From Leadbetterella lacunae (GTDB taxonomy: Bacteria; Bacteroidota; Bacteroidia; Cytophagales; Spirosomataceae), in the NCBI RefSeq assembly GCF_042649125.1, contig NZ_JBHRYQ010000001.1, forward strand, positions 2,108,001-2,172,000: a DNA stretch of 64,000 bases. The letters run 5' to 3'. Below, piece after piece: positions 17,599 to 27,642 of this stretch (positions are counted from its first letter, which is position 1; each line of letters opens with the position of its first letter). The position numbers and the translations under genes were made by a program. The notes under the pieces were generated by a model. It did no database searches and was not told where the DNA came from. It saw only the letters and a list, made by a program, of their open reading frames with translations.

Positions 17599-20500
17599 TT
17601 AAAGTGTGATATTTACTCCAAACTGATAGCTTTTGGTCATTGGCGTGGTATTACCTACAAAGCCAATGATGTTAGAACCAGAACCAAACGAAAGCGACTC
17701 AGGGTCATAACCACGGAATGGTGTATTTACCCAAAGATTATTAGCTGTTAGGCTAAATCTGATACCACCTTTAAATGGTGTTTTAGCTGCCAACTCTTTT
17801 GGAAGTGAATAGTTAAAGTTTACGTTTCTAAGTCTCAACCAAGAGCCGTCTTGCACAGTATAGCCTTTGTATCTATAAAACTGAGCCGAACTTCTGTAGA
17901 AGTTATCGTCTAAAAACACAAGGTTAGTGTTTGGCGAGAAAGAACCGTCTGCGGCTTTAACTACACCATCAAAAATCACTCGTTCATAACGCTGACCAGT
18001 TAAAGCCGTTATACCGTTTCTTACTGAGTTATTTTCAGAATTATCGGCTACATCGCCTCCATGTCTTTGTTCTAATAAAAACGAGAACGACATATTCTTA
18101 TAGCTAAATGTGTTTGTTAAACCTCCCAACCAATCTGGCATTGCATTTCCAGCCAACACTGTTTTAGAGAAATCTACGTTCGGGAATCCGTTTGAGCCAA
18201 TTAGCACTTGGCCGTCAGGAGCTCTTTGGTAATCGTAGGCATACAAATCTCCCAATCTGCTACCTTCTTGCACCCTAAGTTGCACACCGCCGTTGTCATA
18301 ATATACAATCTCTTGTAACTCTTTCGGCATCTCTATAACAGTTCCACGCTGTTTTGACCAGTTTAAACTAGCCTCCCAACCAAACTTCTTGTTTTTAATA
18401 ATTTTACCCGTAATCAATAGCTCAACACCTTTGTTACGAATAAGACCAATATTAGTAAAGTATCTCGAATAGCCTGAACCATTGCTCACAGGAGCATTAA
18501 CAATTTGATCTTTCGAATCCATGGTATAGTACGTGGCATCTATCAATATTCTGTTTTTCAAAAGTCTCAGTTCGGTACCAATCTCTTTCGAGGTAGTTCT
18601 TTCTGGCTTTAGGTTGGGATCTGCCGTGGTAGAAACTCGGTTATATCCCGGCACTGTGCCTCCATAAGGGAAGTTATCAACCACATTGTAGTAAGACCCC
18701 GTTACGTAAGGCGATGTACCTTTACCTACTTGTGCCCACGAAGCTCTGATTTTACCAAAAGTCAAGAAGTTAGTCTTTGGAAGTAACTCTGTAAAAATAA
18801 AACCAAGGTTAGCTGAAGGATAGAAAAACGAATTGTTTTGAACAGGAAGTGTTGAAACTTTATCGTTTCTACCGGTTAGGTTTAAGTAAATCATATCCTT
18901 ATAGTTCAGTTTTGCATCAGCAAAAACACTCACAATACGGTAATGCTCAGGAGAATAAGGTCTGTTTGTGACATTTCGATAACTGCTTATATTTCTATCA
19001 AAAGGAGCTTTCCAACCTTCGCCACGCTCAAAATAGCTATCGGGAGACTGACTATCAACAATAGAGTTACCAAACATAAACGAACCGCTAAAATCTTCAT
19101 TGAAGGTTTTTTGTGCGGTCAAATAAAGGTTAGAGTTAACTTCTCTAAAATTCAAATATTCGTTTACTAAAAAACCTTTAACCTGGGTACCTACGTCAAA
19201 TGTGCTGTCTACTTGACGGCTGCGGGTTTCTTTGTAGGTATCTAAGGTAACCTGATACTTAGCAGTTAACCAAGATGTTAAATCGTAGCTCAGGTTAATA
19301 TCACCGATAAAACGGTTGTTATTATCTACCCTCGCACTTTTAGCCATCAAATATTTGGGATTATCCACTACTCCTAGTGTAATGTTATTTTGAGAACCAT
19401 CGGCTTTGATGTAGTCATTTACATCATAAGAGTTTGGCCAATACGATAGTGAACTATAGATTGACTTGTCGCCTGATGGGGGTCTATTTCCGCCAGAGTT
19501 AACATAGTTTAAGGTTGTTCCTACTTTAAACTTAGAGGTTACATTATAATTAACCGCCGCCTTGGCTGAATTACGCGAAAAATCAGAAAAAGGCACGATA
19601 CCTTTTTGGTAGTTTCTTCCCAAAGAGAAATACACACTGTATTTGTCAGTTCCTTTCGTAAGTGTAATGTTATTGTTGTTTCTTAGACCATTTTGATAAA
19701 AAGTTCGGAAGTTATCATATACTTTGTCATTTGAACCTTCAACTAAAGGACCAAACGACCTAAAGATACTACGTGTTGTAGGGTCATTTTCAGCAATAAA
19801 CTCTCCGTTTCTACCTTGAATAAAACGATCTTGAATATACGGTGATTTGCCCAATTGGTCTAAACCTATGCTTGAAGATATTGAAACACCCAATTTTCCT
19901 GACTTTGCCCTTTTTGTGGTAATAATAATAGCTCCGTTAGAAGCCCTAAGACCATAAAGAGCGGTAGCTGCTGGTCCTTTAAGAACCGAAAGCGACTCAA
20001 TATCATCGGGGTTTATATCTGCACCTCTGTTGGTGTTAGAAAACTGCTCGCTAGCCCCTGGTGAGTTAGAACCCGCACTTGGAAGTGGATTTCCGGCCAC
20101 AGTATTGTTACTGATAATGATACCGTCAACTACGAAAAGCGGCTGATTACTAGAACCACTACTCAAAGATGTGATACCTCTAAGAATGATGTTTGTACCA
20201 CCACCTGGAGCACCACCTGAGCTCGTAATAATAGCACCTGCAATTTTACCTTGCATGGCATTAATCACATTTGGCTCGCCCGAATTTTTAATACTTTCGG
20301 CTTTTAGTTCTTGTACCGCATATCCCAATGCTTTTTTCTCTTGTGTAATACCTAAGGCAGTAACCACCACTTCGTCTAAAGAAGATGTAGCACTATTCAT
20401 TACCACATTTAGAATTGTTTGTCCATTGAGTTTTATGGTTTGGCTTTCCATTCCAATAAAACTAAAAGTAAGTGTAGCACCGTTTTCTACAGAAATAGCA

Positions 20501-20685
20501 TAAAAGCCTTCTGCGTTTGAGGTTGTACCTATGGAGGTTCCTTTTACAGAAACACTCACTCCGGGCACGGCCTGTCCGTCATCTGATGAAGTAATTTTAC
20601 CTTTAACATTTATTTTTTGACCAAAAGCAAGTATGCTTAGCATCATAAATGGAAAAAATAAAACCTTTTGTAGATTTTTTTTCAT
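17599..20685 (-). CDS. SusC/RagA-family TonB-linked outer membrane protein
   Basis: About 1028 residues; an alternative ATG lies nine bases upstream at 20694, but the signal peptide starts cleanly at MKKNLQKVLFF. Order of domains: signal peptide; carboxypeptidase-D-regulatory-like domain (about 25-110, KINVKGKITSSDDGQAVPGV); SusC-specific TonB-box-like region DEVVVTALG; plug domain with NQPLFVVDGIII and INPDDIESLSVLKGPAATALYG; then the 22-strand barrel ending in KSYQFGVNITL. No N-terminal STN domain and no adjacent sigma/anti-sigma genes, so this system is not controlled by FecI/FecR signalling. It would import a ligand delivered by the SusD partner downstream. Confidence 0.95.
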   Translation of the reverse strand: MKKNLQKVLFFPFMMLSILAFGQKINVKGKITSSDDGQAVPGVSVSVKGTSIGTTSNAEGFYAISVENGATLTFSFIGMESQTIKLNGQTILNVVMNSATSSLDEVVVTALGITQEKKALGYAVQELKAESIKNSGEPNVINAMQGKIAGAIITSSGGAPGGGTNIILRGITSLSSGSSNQPLFVVDGIIISNNTVAGNPLPSAGSNSPGASEQFSNTNRGADINPDDIESLSVLKGPAATALYGLRASNGAIIITTKRAKSGKLGVSISSSIGLDQLGKSPYIQDRFIQGRNGEFIAENDPTTRSIFRSFGPLVEGSNDKVYDNFRTFYQNGLRNNNNITLTKGTDKYSVYFSLGRNYQKGIVPFSDFSRNSAKAAVNYNVTSKFKVGTTLNYVNSGGNRPPSGDKSIYSSLSYWPNSYDVNDYIKADGSQNNITLGVVDNPKYLMAKSARVDNNNRFIGDINLSYDLTSWLTAKYQVTLDTYKETRSRQVDSTFDVGTQVKGFLVNEYLNFREVNSNLYLTAQKTFNEDFSGSFMFGNSIVDSQSPDSYFERGEGWKAPFDRNISSYRNVTNRPYSPEHYRIVSVFADAKLNYKDMIYLNLTGRNDKVSTLPVQNNSFFYPSANLGFIFTELLPKTNFLTFGKIRASWAQVGKGTSPYVTGSYYNVVDNFPYGGTVPGYNRVSTTADPNLKPERTTSKEIGTELRLLKNRILIDATYYTMDSKDQIVNAPVSNGSGYSRYFTNIGLIRNKGVELLITGKIIKNKKFGWEASLNWSKQRGTVIEMPKELQEIVYYDNGGVQLRVQEGSRLGDLYAYDYQRAPDGQVLIGSNGFPNVDFSKTVLAGNAMPDWLGGLTNTFSYKNMSFSFLLEQRHGGDVADNSENNSVRNGITALTGQRYERVIFDGVVKAADGSFSPNTNLVFLDDNFYRSSAQFYRYKGYTVQDGSWLRLRNVNFNYSLPKELAAKTPFKGGIRFSLTANNLWVNTPFRGYDPESLSFGSGSNIIGFVGNTTPMTKSYQFGVNITL

Positions 20686-20694
20686 AAAAAACAT

Positions 20695-20995
20695 AATCTG
20701 TTTAAAGTGTTTGACTAAGTGATAAATATAGGCACAAATTGACTTTCTAAAATAAATTAATAAATAATTAATTTCATTTTATTCATAATATTTATAATTC
20801 TGTTTATTAAAATTCCCCTTAAGCAATTGTTAAAAAACATTTTAAACTCAAAATAAATCCATAAAACATTTAGATTAAATGAGCGAAATCACAAAAAAGA
20901 GGATAACTAAATAAAAAATAAAGCGATTATGTGGTTTACTTTATCGATTTTTGGAAACAAATAGTTTTATTTGAGTTTATATTCATCAATATTTT
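20695..20995. other. AT-rich divergent intergenic region
   Basis: About 300 bases between the start of susC (minus) and the permease (plus). It must contain promoters for both, but I found no exact TAnnTTTG box on either strand. No ORF or RNA gene is visible. Confidence 0.5.
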
Positions 20996-22669
20996 ATGAT
21001 AAAAGATATATTTAGAAAGAAGCAAATTGGTCAAATTCTCATAGAGTCTGAGAGCAGCAAAAACAGCCTTAACAAAATACTTACCCTTAGAGACCTCACT
21101 TTTTTTGGTATAGCGGCAATCATTGGTGCCGGAATTTTTAGTACCATCGGTCGAGCAAGTTTTAATGGCGGACCTGCCGTTTCTCTGCTTTTTGTATTTA
21201 CTGCTATCGCATGCGTTTTTACTGCATTGAGCTATGCACAGTTTGCATCTACAGTTCCTGTGAGTGGAAGTGCCTACACTTATGCATACGTGTCTTTTGG
21301 TGAGCTTTTCGCTTGGATAATAGGCTGGGCCTTAATATTAGAATATGCGGTTTCAAACATGGTAGTGGCCATTTCGTGGTCCGAATACTTCGTCAGTATG
21401 TTGCAAAACGTTTTTCATGTCCATTTTCCAAGGTATTTAGCTATAGATCACGGAACAGCCAAAACTGCATTTGAGCAAGTAACAAATGCTGTAGCAGCTG
21501 GCACCACCTCTAGTTTGCCTTCAAATACATTTGAACTAGCCAAAATCTATGAGATAGCACCTATGATTGGTGATTTAAAAATTATATTTAATCTTCCGGC
21601 AGGCATAATAACTACACTTGTAACTGCACTTATCTATATCGGGATAAAAGAGTCTAAAAACGCAACCAACATATTGGTATACATCAAAATGGGAGTAATA
21701 CTTTTGGTAATAGTGGGAGGCGTATTTTATGTAAAAACAGACAACTGGGTTCCATTTGCACCTAACGGCATGAACGGCGTAATGCTCAGCGTGGCCTCCG
21801 TTTTCTTTGCATTTATTGGTTTTGACTCTATTTCTACCACTGCCGAGGAATGCGTAGACCCGCAGCGAGATCTACCAAGAGCCATGATATATTGCTTAGT
21901 CATTTGTACTATTCTGTATATCGTTATTTCGCTTGTATTGACTGGCATGGTGAGTTATAAAGAACTTGGTGTTAATGATCCGCTAGCTTATGTTTTCGAA
22001 AAATTAGAAATAAACTGGATGGCAGGTATCATTTCAGTAAGTGCCGTTATTGCTATCACAAGTGCACTTTTGGCATACCAATTGGGACAGCCGAGAATCT
22101 GGATGGTTATGAGTAGAGATGGTCTTTTACCAAAAAAATTCTCTAGCGTACATCCAAAATATAAGACTCCTGCTTTTGCTACAATTATTACTGGACTTTT
22201 GGTAGGTATTCCTTCATTGTTTATGAATATGCAGTTTTTTATAGACTTAACTAGTGTCGGTACTTTCTTCGCGTTTATATTGGTTTGTGCGGGTATCTTG
22301 TTCATGGATTACAAAGGATTGAGCAAAGAAAGCAAATTCAAAGTGCCTTATTTAAACGGAAAATATATCATCGGCACATTATTTATATTAGCCGCAGTTT
22401 GGGTACAATATAGCTTTGGTTTTGATACGCTTCTTGCTGAAAAACCACTTCTTGGAGTTTTCTGGTCTGCTTGGCTTATACTTTCTATTCTTGGTTTCAA
22501 ATATAACTTCTCAATAATTCCTGTTTTGGGTATTTTAACTAACCTGTATTTGATGTCAGAACTAGGCTGGACAAACTGGCGTATGTTCTTAATTTGGTTA
22601 GCAATAGGAATGGTAATTTACATTTCTTATGGCCATAAAAACAGCAAACTCAACCTACCTAAATTATAA
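20996..22669 (+). CDS. APC-family amino acid permease (cationic amino acid transporter-like)
   Basis: A 557-residue inner membrane transporter with 12-14 hydrophobic segments. The N-terminus is soluble up to LTLRDLTFFGIAAIIGAGIF, the first segment with the APC GAGIF motif for substrate carboxylate binding. Further family marks are VSGSAYTYAYVSFGELFAWIIGWALILEY and FFAFIGFDSISTTAEECVDPQRDLP, typical of the CAT/YfnA branch, plus GQPRIWMVMSRDGLLPK. A loop of about 60 residues between segments near 140-195 is longer than usual. Substrate is likely an amino acid by proton symport. It is followed after seven bases by a second, more distant permease. Confidence 0.9.
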   Translation: MIKDIFRKKQIGQILIESESSKNSLNKILTLRDLTFFGIAAIIGAGIFSTIGRASFNGGPAVSLLFVFTAIACVFTALSYAQFASTVPVSGSAYTYAYVSFGELFAWIIGWALILEYAVSNMVVAISWSEYFVSMLQNVFHVHFPRYLAIDHGTAKTAFEQVTNAVAAGTTSSLPSNTFELAKIYEIAPMIGDLKIIFNLPAGIITTLVTALIYIGIKESKNATNILVYIKMGVILLVIVGGVFYVKTDNWVPFAPNGMNGVMLSVASVFFAFIGFDSISTTAEECVDPQRDLPRAMIYCLVICTILYIVISLVLTGMVSYKELGVNDPLAYVFEKLEINWMAGIISVSAVIAITSALLAYQLGQPRIWMVMSRDGLLPKKFSSVHPKYKTPAFATIITGLLVGIPSLFMNMQFFIDLTSVGTFFAFILVCAGILFMDYKGLSKESKFKVPYLNGKYIIGTLFILAAVWVQYSFGFDTLLAEKPLLGVFWSAWLILSILGFKYNFSIIPVLGILTNLYLMSELGWTNWRMFLIWLAIGMVIYISYGHKNSKLNLPKL

Positions 22670-22676
22670 AACCCAA

Positions 22677-24122
22677 ATGGCGGAATTTAAACGAGAATTT
22701 AAACTTTTTGATGCCGTCATGCTTGTAGCGGGCTCAATGATTGGCTCTGGAATCTTTGTAGTAAGTGCCGATGTAGCCCGACAAGTTGGCTCCACAGGCT
22801 GGCTTTTAGTGTCCTGGTTAGTGGCTGGAGGTATCACCATGGTAGCCGCCTTGTGTTATGGAGAACTCACCGCCATGTTTCCTCAAGCAGGAGGCCAATA
22901 CGTATTTCTATCAAAAGCATACTCAAAACTAGTGGGCTTTTTATACGGCTGGTCGTTTTTTGCGGTTATTCAAACAGGCACTATAGCTGCCGTAGCAGTG
23001 GCATTTGCCAAGTATACGGGTGTTTTAATGCCAAAAATCATCAACGATAACATCACTTTTTTTACATTAGGAGATACTTCATTTAAACTAACCTCTCAGA
23101 GACTTTTGGCCATAGGTAGCATATTGTTACTTACTTGGGTAAATACTCGAGGAGTAAAAGAAGGGAAAATACTTCAGAATATTTTCAGCAGTACCAAATT
23201 ATTGGCTATCGCGTTAATTATCATCATCGGCTTGTTTTTAGGAGCAAATATGGAAGTGGTCAAAATGAACTTCTCGCACCTTTTTGAAGGAGAGCAGCTC
23301 ACTAAAATCGGCGACGTATGGAACAAAGTACCACTATCAGGAATTGGAATAATTTTGGCCATCGGCGTTACACAGGTAGGTACGCTCTTCTCAAGCGATG
23401 CTTGGAATGGACTAACATTTGCGGGTGACGAAGTAGTAGAACCGCACAAGACTATACCAAGAGGAATGGCTATCGGTACATTATTGGTTACCGTGCTTTA
23501 CCTTTTAGTCAACATTACGTATTTATGTATTCTCCCATTAAAAGGATCCCCAGATGGTATAGACGCTTTTAGTAGAGGAATCCAGTTTGCTTCAGAAGAC
23601 CGAGTGGCAGCAGCAGCCGCAACTGTGCTGGGTGGCGAGCAGTTCTCTATTGTGGTAGCTATTTTGATTATGATTTCTACTTTTGGCTGTAATAACGGCC
23701 TGATACTTTCGGGTGCAAGGGTATATTATCAAATGGCCAAAGACGGCATATTTTTCAAAAGTTTCTCTACTTTAAATTCAAACGGTGTACCTAAAACCGC
23801 ACTTTGGTGGCAAGGGATTTGGGCGAGTTTTTTGTGTTTGACAGGTAAATATGGCGATTTACTAGACTTCTTGATGGGAGTCGTTATCTTGTTTTATGTA
23901 TTTACAATTTTGGGTGTTTTTGTTTTAAGAAAAAAAATGCCCGATCAACCAAGACCTATCAAAGCTCCACTTTATCCGATATTGCCTTTGATATATATAG
24001 TGGTAGCCTCAGCTTTGGTTGTAATTTTAATTATAGAAAAACCGCAATTCACTTTCCCAGGATTGGGAATAGTGGCACTCGGAGTGCCGGTGTATTATGC
24101 ATTTAAAAGAACTGCGAAATAG
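22677..24122 (+). CDS. APC-family amino acid permease (LAT-like)
   Basis: About 481 residues. I chose the ATG at 22677 (MAEFKREFKLFDAVMLVAG), seven bases after the stop of the first permease; an in-frame ATG 48 bases upstream would overlap that gene by 41 bases. The protein has 12 hydrophobic segments, the APC motif GSMIGSGIFVVSADV in segment one, YGELTAMFPQAGGQYVFLSKAYSK and WNGLTFAGDEVVEPHKTIPRG. These fit the LAT/SteT-like branch of exchangers. Together the two genes form an amino acid uptake operon, and a strong terminator follows. Confidence 0.9.
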   Translation: MAEFKREFKLFDAVMLVAGSMIGSGIFVVSADVARQVGSTGWLLVSWLVAGGITMVAALCYGELTAMFPQAGGQYVFLSKAYSKLVGFLYGWSFFAVIQTGTIAAVAVAFAKYTGVLMPKIINDNITFFTLGDTSFKLTSQRLLAIGSILLLTWVNTRGVKEGKILQNIFSSTKLLAIALIIIIGLFLGANMEVVKMNFSHLFEGEQLTKIGDVWNKVPLSGIGIILAIGVTQVGTLFSSDAWNGLTFAGDEVVEPHKTIPRGMAIGTLLVTVLYLLVNITYLCILPLKGSPDGIDAFSRGIQFASEDRVAAAAATVLGGEQFSIVVAILIMISTFGCNNGLILSGARVYYQMAKDGIFFKSFSTLNSNGVPKTALWWQGIWASFLCLTGKYGDLLDFLMGVVILFYVFTILGVFVLRKKMPDQPRPIKAPLYPILPLIYIVVASALVVILIIEKPQFTFPGLGIVALGVPVYYAFKRTAK

Positions 24123-24148
24123 AAATAATCTTCCTATTGAAATTTCAG

Positions 24149-24178
24149 AAAACAGATGCTCACGTATCTGTTTTTTTT
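24149..24178 (+). terminator. Intrinsic terminator after the permease operon
   Basis: AAAACAGAT / ATCTGTTTT form a 9-bp stem with an eight-base loop, and the right arm runs into eight T. It lies 27 bases after the stop. Confidence 0.88.
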
Positions 24179-24321
24179 GTTTAAACTATTATTAAGTTCA
24201 AAAACACAAGGTTTCACATTTTTCAATAAAACTTTAATTCTATTTTTAATTTATATTATTATGTCAAAATTCATTTTAAACGTATATTTATGCAAATTCC
24301 TTTGTTCAAAAAAGTAAAAAA

Positions 24322-25347
24322 ATGCATAAAATTTATCTACTTGCCCTACTAACCTTTGTTTTCTCTTGCACTACAAAAGAAGTAAAAAAAGATGTATTTG
24401 TACCCGTAACAGTAGATACAAAACCCACTATAGATACAGATACAATACCCGTAAAGGCTGTTGCTGAGTATGGTCAACTAAGCATAGTTAATAATAAAAT
24501 AGTAGACAAAAATGGCAAACCTGTTCAACTTAGAGGAATGTCATTATTTTGGTCGCAATGGATAGGAAAATATTACAATGCAGACGTAGTAAATTGGCTA
24601 AAAAAAGATTGGCAATGTAATGTGATACGTGCAGCTATGGCCATAGAAAGCGGTGGATATCTGGAAAACAAGGCAGTGGAAAAAGCAAAAATATATACCG
24701 TGATAGACGCTGCCATAAAAGAAGGCATTTACGTAATTGTGGATTGGCATGATCACAATGGCGAAAAACACCTTGAAGCAGCGAAAGCATTTTTTAGCGA
24801 GGTGGCACAAAAATATAAAGATGTTCCTAATATTATTTATGAACCGTATAACGAACCCTTAAATGTTTCATGGACAAGTGTATTAAAACCCTACCATGAA
24901 GCCGTAATAGCGGAAATTAGAAAACATGACCCCGATAATCTAATCATCTGTGGAACTAGAAACTGGTCGCAAAATGTAAATGATGTCATTAATAATAAAA
25001 TCGCTGACCCAAATGTGGCCTATACGCTACATTACTATTCGGCTACCCACAAACAAAACCTTAGGGATATAGCCAAGGCTGCAATAAACGCTGGAGTACC
25101 CCTATTTGTAACAGAATACGGAGTTTCTGAAGCCTCTGGAGATGGTTCAATAGATACTGAAGAAGCAGCCAAATGGTGGGCTTTTTTAGATGAGAATGGA
25201 ATTTCTCATTGCAATTGGTCCATAGCCGATAAATCAGAACTGTCAGCAGCCCTAAAACCAAACGCAAATCAAAATGGCAGTTGGGCTCTCAGCGACCTAA
25301 GCACCTCAGGATTGATGGTAAGAAAAGAAATTCGAGCGAAGAATTAA
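24322..25347 (+). CDS. GH5-family cellulase-like lipoprotein
   Basis: A 341-residue lipoprotein (lipobox at the cysteine of FVFSCTTKEV), followed by a threonine/aspartate-rich linker to about residue 45 and then a TIM barrel of glycoside hydrolase family 5, subfamily-2-like. Markers: GKPVQLRGMSLFWSQW, NVIRAAMAIE, YVIVDWHDHNGE, the acid/base glutamate in NIIYEPYNEPLNVSW, HYYSATHKQ and the nucleophile glutamate in PLFVTEYGVSEASGDG. The expected reaction is endo-hydrolysis of beta-1,4-glucan at the cell surface. There is no adjacent Sus system, so it may act alone. A leader of about 60 bases with no clear promoter box precedes it. Confidence 0.93.
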   Translation: MHKIYLLALLTFVFSCTTKEVKKDVFVPVTVDTKPTIDTDTIPVKAVAEYGQLSIVNNKIVDKNGKPVQLRGMSLFWSQWIGKYYNADVVNWLKKDWQCNVIRAAMAIESGGYLENKAVEKAKIYTVIDAAIKEGIYVIVDWHDHNGEKHLEAAKAFFSEVAQKYKDVPNIIYEPYNEPLNVSWTSVLKPYHEAVIAEIRKHDPDNLIICGTRNWSQNVNDVINNKIADPNVAYTLHYYSATHKQNLRDIAKAAINAGVPLFVTEYGVSEASGDGSIDTEEAAKWWAFLDENGISHCNWSIADKSELSAALKPNANQNGSWALSDLSTSGLMVRKEIRAKN

Positions 25348-25361
25348 ATGAAATATTAAAA

Positions 25362-25398
25362 GCGAAATTTTCTACACGAATAGTTATTTCGCGTTTTT
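25362..25398 (+). terminator. Possible terminator after the GH5 gene
   Basis: GCGAAAT and ATTTCGC pair (7 bp) around a 17-base loop, followed by a bulged G and five T. The long loop makes it a weaker candidate. Confidence 0.45.
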
Positions 25399-25756
25399 AA
25401 ATTTATCATAAAAAAAAATTATAGTGCTGCAAATCAAGTTAAAGAAGTAACAGTTTTGCGTTCAAAATCATATTAAAGAATTGCAGTTTTCTTCTATTTC
25501 CTTATCAAACAAATTAATATTAAGAAGGTTGTTTTAGTATTGAATTAATGGTAAAAAAAACAAACACCGTAGACCATTTTTTGTAAAAAAACTAGAAGCA
25601 TGTATGGCTCGAGTATCCAGCTTTAGCAAACAAAAAATTACAAAAAAACTCCACTAATGATTGGAAAAAGCGATTTGAAAAATCGCTCTACTCTCTTCTT
25701 TACTCCACTCTTACTAAATAAATAAGTTCTATCAGCTGAAAATCATCATAGCTTAA
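25399..25756. other. Noncoding AT-rich stretch with a short hairpin
   Basis: Between the GH5 gene and the broken gene there is no ORF of note. The only structure I see is the hairpin at 25669-25687. The region reads as decayed sequence. Confidence 0.5.
25669..25687. repeat. Short hairpin repeat, copy 1
   Basis: AGCGATTT, loop GAA, AAATCGCT: a perfect 8-bp hairpin. The same hairpin recurs at 27390-27408 with loop AAA, and in decayed form at 27561-27578. Confidence 0.7.
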
Positions 25757-27200
25757 AACGCTCCAAGCGAAATAATCCCAATACCCACAGATCCAAACTA
25801 GGCATGTGTAGGCCAAAATATTACATTAACGGGTACAAACGCCCCAGCAGGCTACATCTACAAATGGTACGTACTCAAAGACGAAGCAGCAAAAGAAACC
25901 TTTAGGCAAAACTCCGCTTCGGTAAATCTTTTTGAAACCGCCGGTCATCTGTTTAACACATACCTTACTCCAACTATAACCGTCACCGGACCTGGAACGT
26001 ATTATTTGCAGTGCATTAGCCCCAACAACTGGAAAAATTCCGTGAGGGAGTTTAAGGTGGCCAATTTGATACTACCAACTGTGTGGCAGAAGCCCAAGTA
26101 AACGCCAAACCCTGCAATAACTACGGTGAAGTGGCATGCGGAGCACCGGTAGACGTACACCTGCCCGACATACAAGCGGCCGGAGTTAGCCTAGCCCCGG
26201 GCGACAAATTTACGGCAGGAGACTACACCGTAGTAATAACCGAAATAAGCTCAGGTGACCCAAGTGGCTACATAGGCACCGGTTATGTAGAGATGCGACT
26301 GGTAGCCGAAATAGTAGCCAAAAAAATAGCCGTAGACTTCACAAATCTAGTAGTAAACACCTGCTACGAAATGGCAGCAGGAGATGTGGTTACGCAGTAT
26401 GATCCGAATTGGGGTAGGATTTTGGATGTGGATTTGGTTATTGCTGACGCTTTAACCGCTTATGAAAAAGTATCCAATATATTGGGAGATTTATTTTCAG
26501 CTTTAAATGGCACTTGTGCAGAAATAATTAAAATAGAGAAAGAAATTAATAATTTAGAAACAGCTTTTGCTTTAGATCCTACTCAAAGTAATGATGTATC
26601 AACATCAATAGCAGAATTAAAAGCTTCCCCCAATCATTAAAAGCTTGTGCAAGCTGTGGAAGTTCATATATAAATCAAAATACATCATCTGGAAGAATAA
26701 GTGCAACTCAAAATTGTAATTCTATTTTTAAAACCTGCGAAGAAAAGAAGGCGGTATTTGATCAATTAACTATTTTGAATTCAACATTTATTGCTAATAT
26801 TACATGCGAGAAGCTTACCAAAATTTTAGTTATACCTTGTTCACAAACAGATAATGATAATTGTGTCTTAAAAGGAGAAGTAAGGGTTAATATTTCAAAG
26901 AAATACCGACCCGATATATTAAAATGTGCATTTTGGCTTGAAGATGGACAATGAATTGTTTGGACAGATACAGGTTCTAAGTTATTCAACGTTCCAATTG
27001 GAGATAATTATGATGAAGAACCAATTTCATTTGATAAAGCCGCAAGGTATAATATTGCAAATAATTTATACCTTAACTATCCAAATATAGGTAGTAGACA
27101 TGCTTGGTACAGTTGGGCTGATAAAATTACTAAACCGAGCCCACACCGTCAAATCGAGCGGAGACTAGATTCATTGGCGATTAAAGTACCGCAGCTCTAG
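25757..27200 (+). pseudogene. Remnant of a large secreted protein gene
   Basis: Reading plus-strand frames gives one continuous protein interrupted by several lesions: in-frame stops TAA (25754-25756) and TAG (25799-25801), a one-base loss in a GG run near 26059, a one-base loss in the C-run at 26627-26631, and TGA at 26952-26954 where TGG (Trp) fits. The pieces include an Ig-like segment (GYIYKWYVLKDEAAKETF, GPGTYYLQCISPNNW), a cysteine-containing middle (DTTNCVAEAQVNAKPCNNY, ITEISSGDPSGYIGTGYVE) and a C-terminal part ending near RHAWYSWADKITK. I do not recognise the family; the layout of repeats plus a different C-terminal end could suit a large adhesin or polymorphic toxin, which is only a guess. 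The longest surviving open frame covers 26083-26640. Confidence 0.7.
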
Positions 27201-27308
27201 ACTAACGCTCGAGCAGACAAGATTGCCAAACCGAGCCCACACCCTCAAATCGAGCGGAGGCCCTTGTCAAATCGAACGGAGACGAGATTAATTAACGATT
27301 CAAGTACC
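27132..27308. repeat. Degenerate tandem repeat
   Basis: The phrase TCAAATCGAGCGGAG occurs at 27149-27163 and 27245-27259 and, as TCAAATCGAACGGAG, at 27266-27280. The first two copies are preceded by AACCGAGCCCACACC; the first and third are followed by similar segments ending in AAGTACC. TCAAATCGAGCGGAG-like strings resemble the TCATTTCGAGCGGAGTCGAG intergenic repeats I recall from many Bacteroidota genomes. Confidence 0.65.
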
Positions 27309-27389
27309 AAAAACTCTCGACTACTACTTGCTTCGAAAAAGATTCAGTATAACCTATAAACAAGCACTAAATGGGAACCAAACTTAAAC

Positions 27390-27472
27390 AGCGATTTAAA
27401 AAATCGCTTTACATTTTAGGCACAAAAAAACTCACCATTTCTGCTGAGAATTTTGACCTTAATAAACTACCT
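27390..27472. repeat. Diverged copy of the rRNA operon tail and terminator
   Basis: This segment aligns by eye over about 83 bases with 27561-27645, the terminator region of the rRNA operon. Shared strings are AAAAAATCGC, GGCACAAAAAAAC, ATTTCTG and TGAG, and the terminator hairpin is present in weakened form. A short open frame at 27371-27583 covers it, but it has no coding character and is not called as a gene. Confidence 0.6.
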
Positions 27473-27594
27473 GCCACTTACTGGAATGCCACACCACTGA
27501 TACACCAGCACGTTACTCTCCTGGATTTAGCTCAAAATATAACTTTTAAAATCCCTACCCAGCGAATAAAAAAATCGCAGTAGTTTTTGGGCAC

Positions 27595-27621
27595 AAAAAA
27601 ACCCCAACATTTCTGTTGAGG
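27595..27621 (-). terminator. Intrinsic terminator of the rRNA operon
   Basis: On the minus strand CCTCAACA, loop GAAA, TGTTGGGG form an 8-bp stem with one G:U pair, followed by seven T. It lies 21 bases past the 5S gene. Confidence 0.93.
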
Positions 27622-27642
27622 TCTTTGTTCTTCAATAAATAA

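Noticed and set aside
27371..27583. A 70-residue open frame before the rRNA operon
   Set aside because: It overlies a diverged copy of the rRNA terminator segment and has no homolog-like features or leader.
25399..27640. CRISPR array or insertion sequence in the repeat-rich zone
   Set aside because: Repeats are few, diverged and unevenly spaced; no transposase frame or clear terminal inverted repeats were seen.
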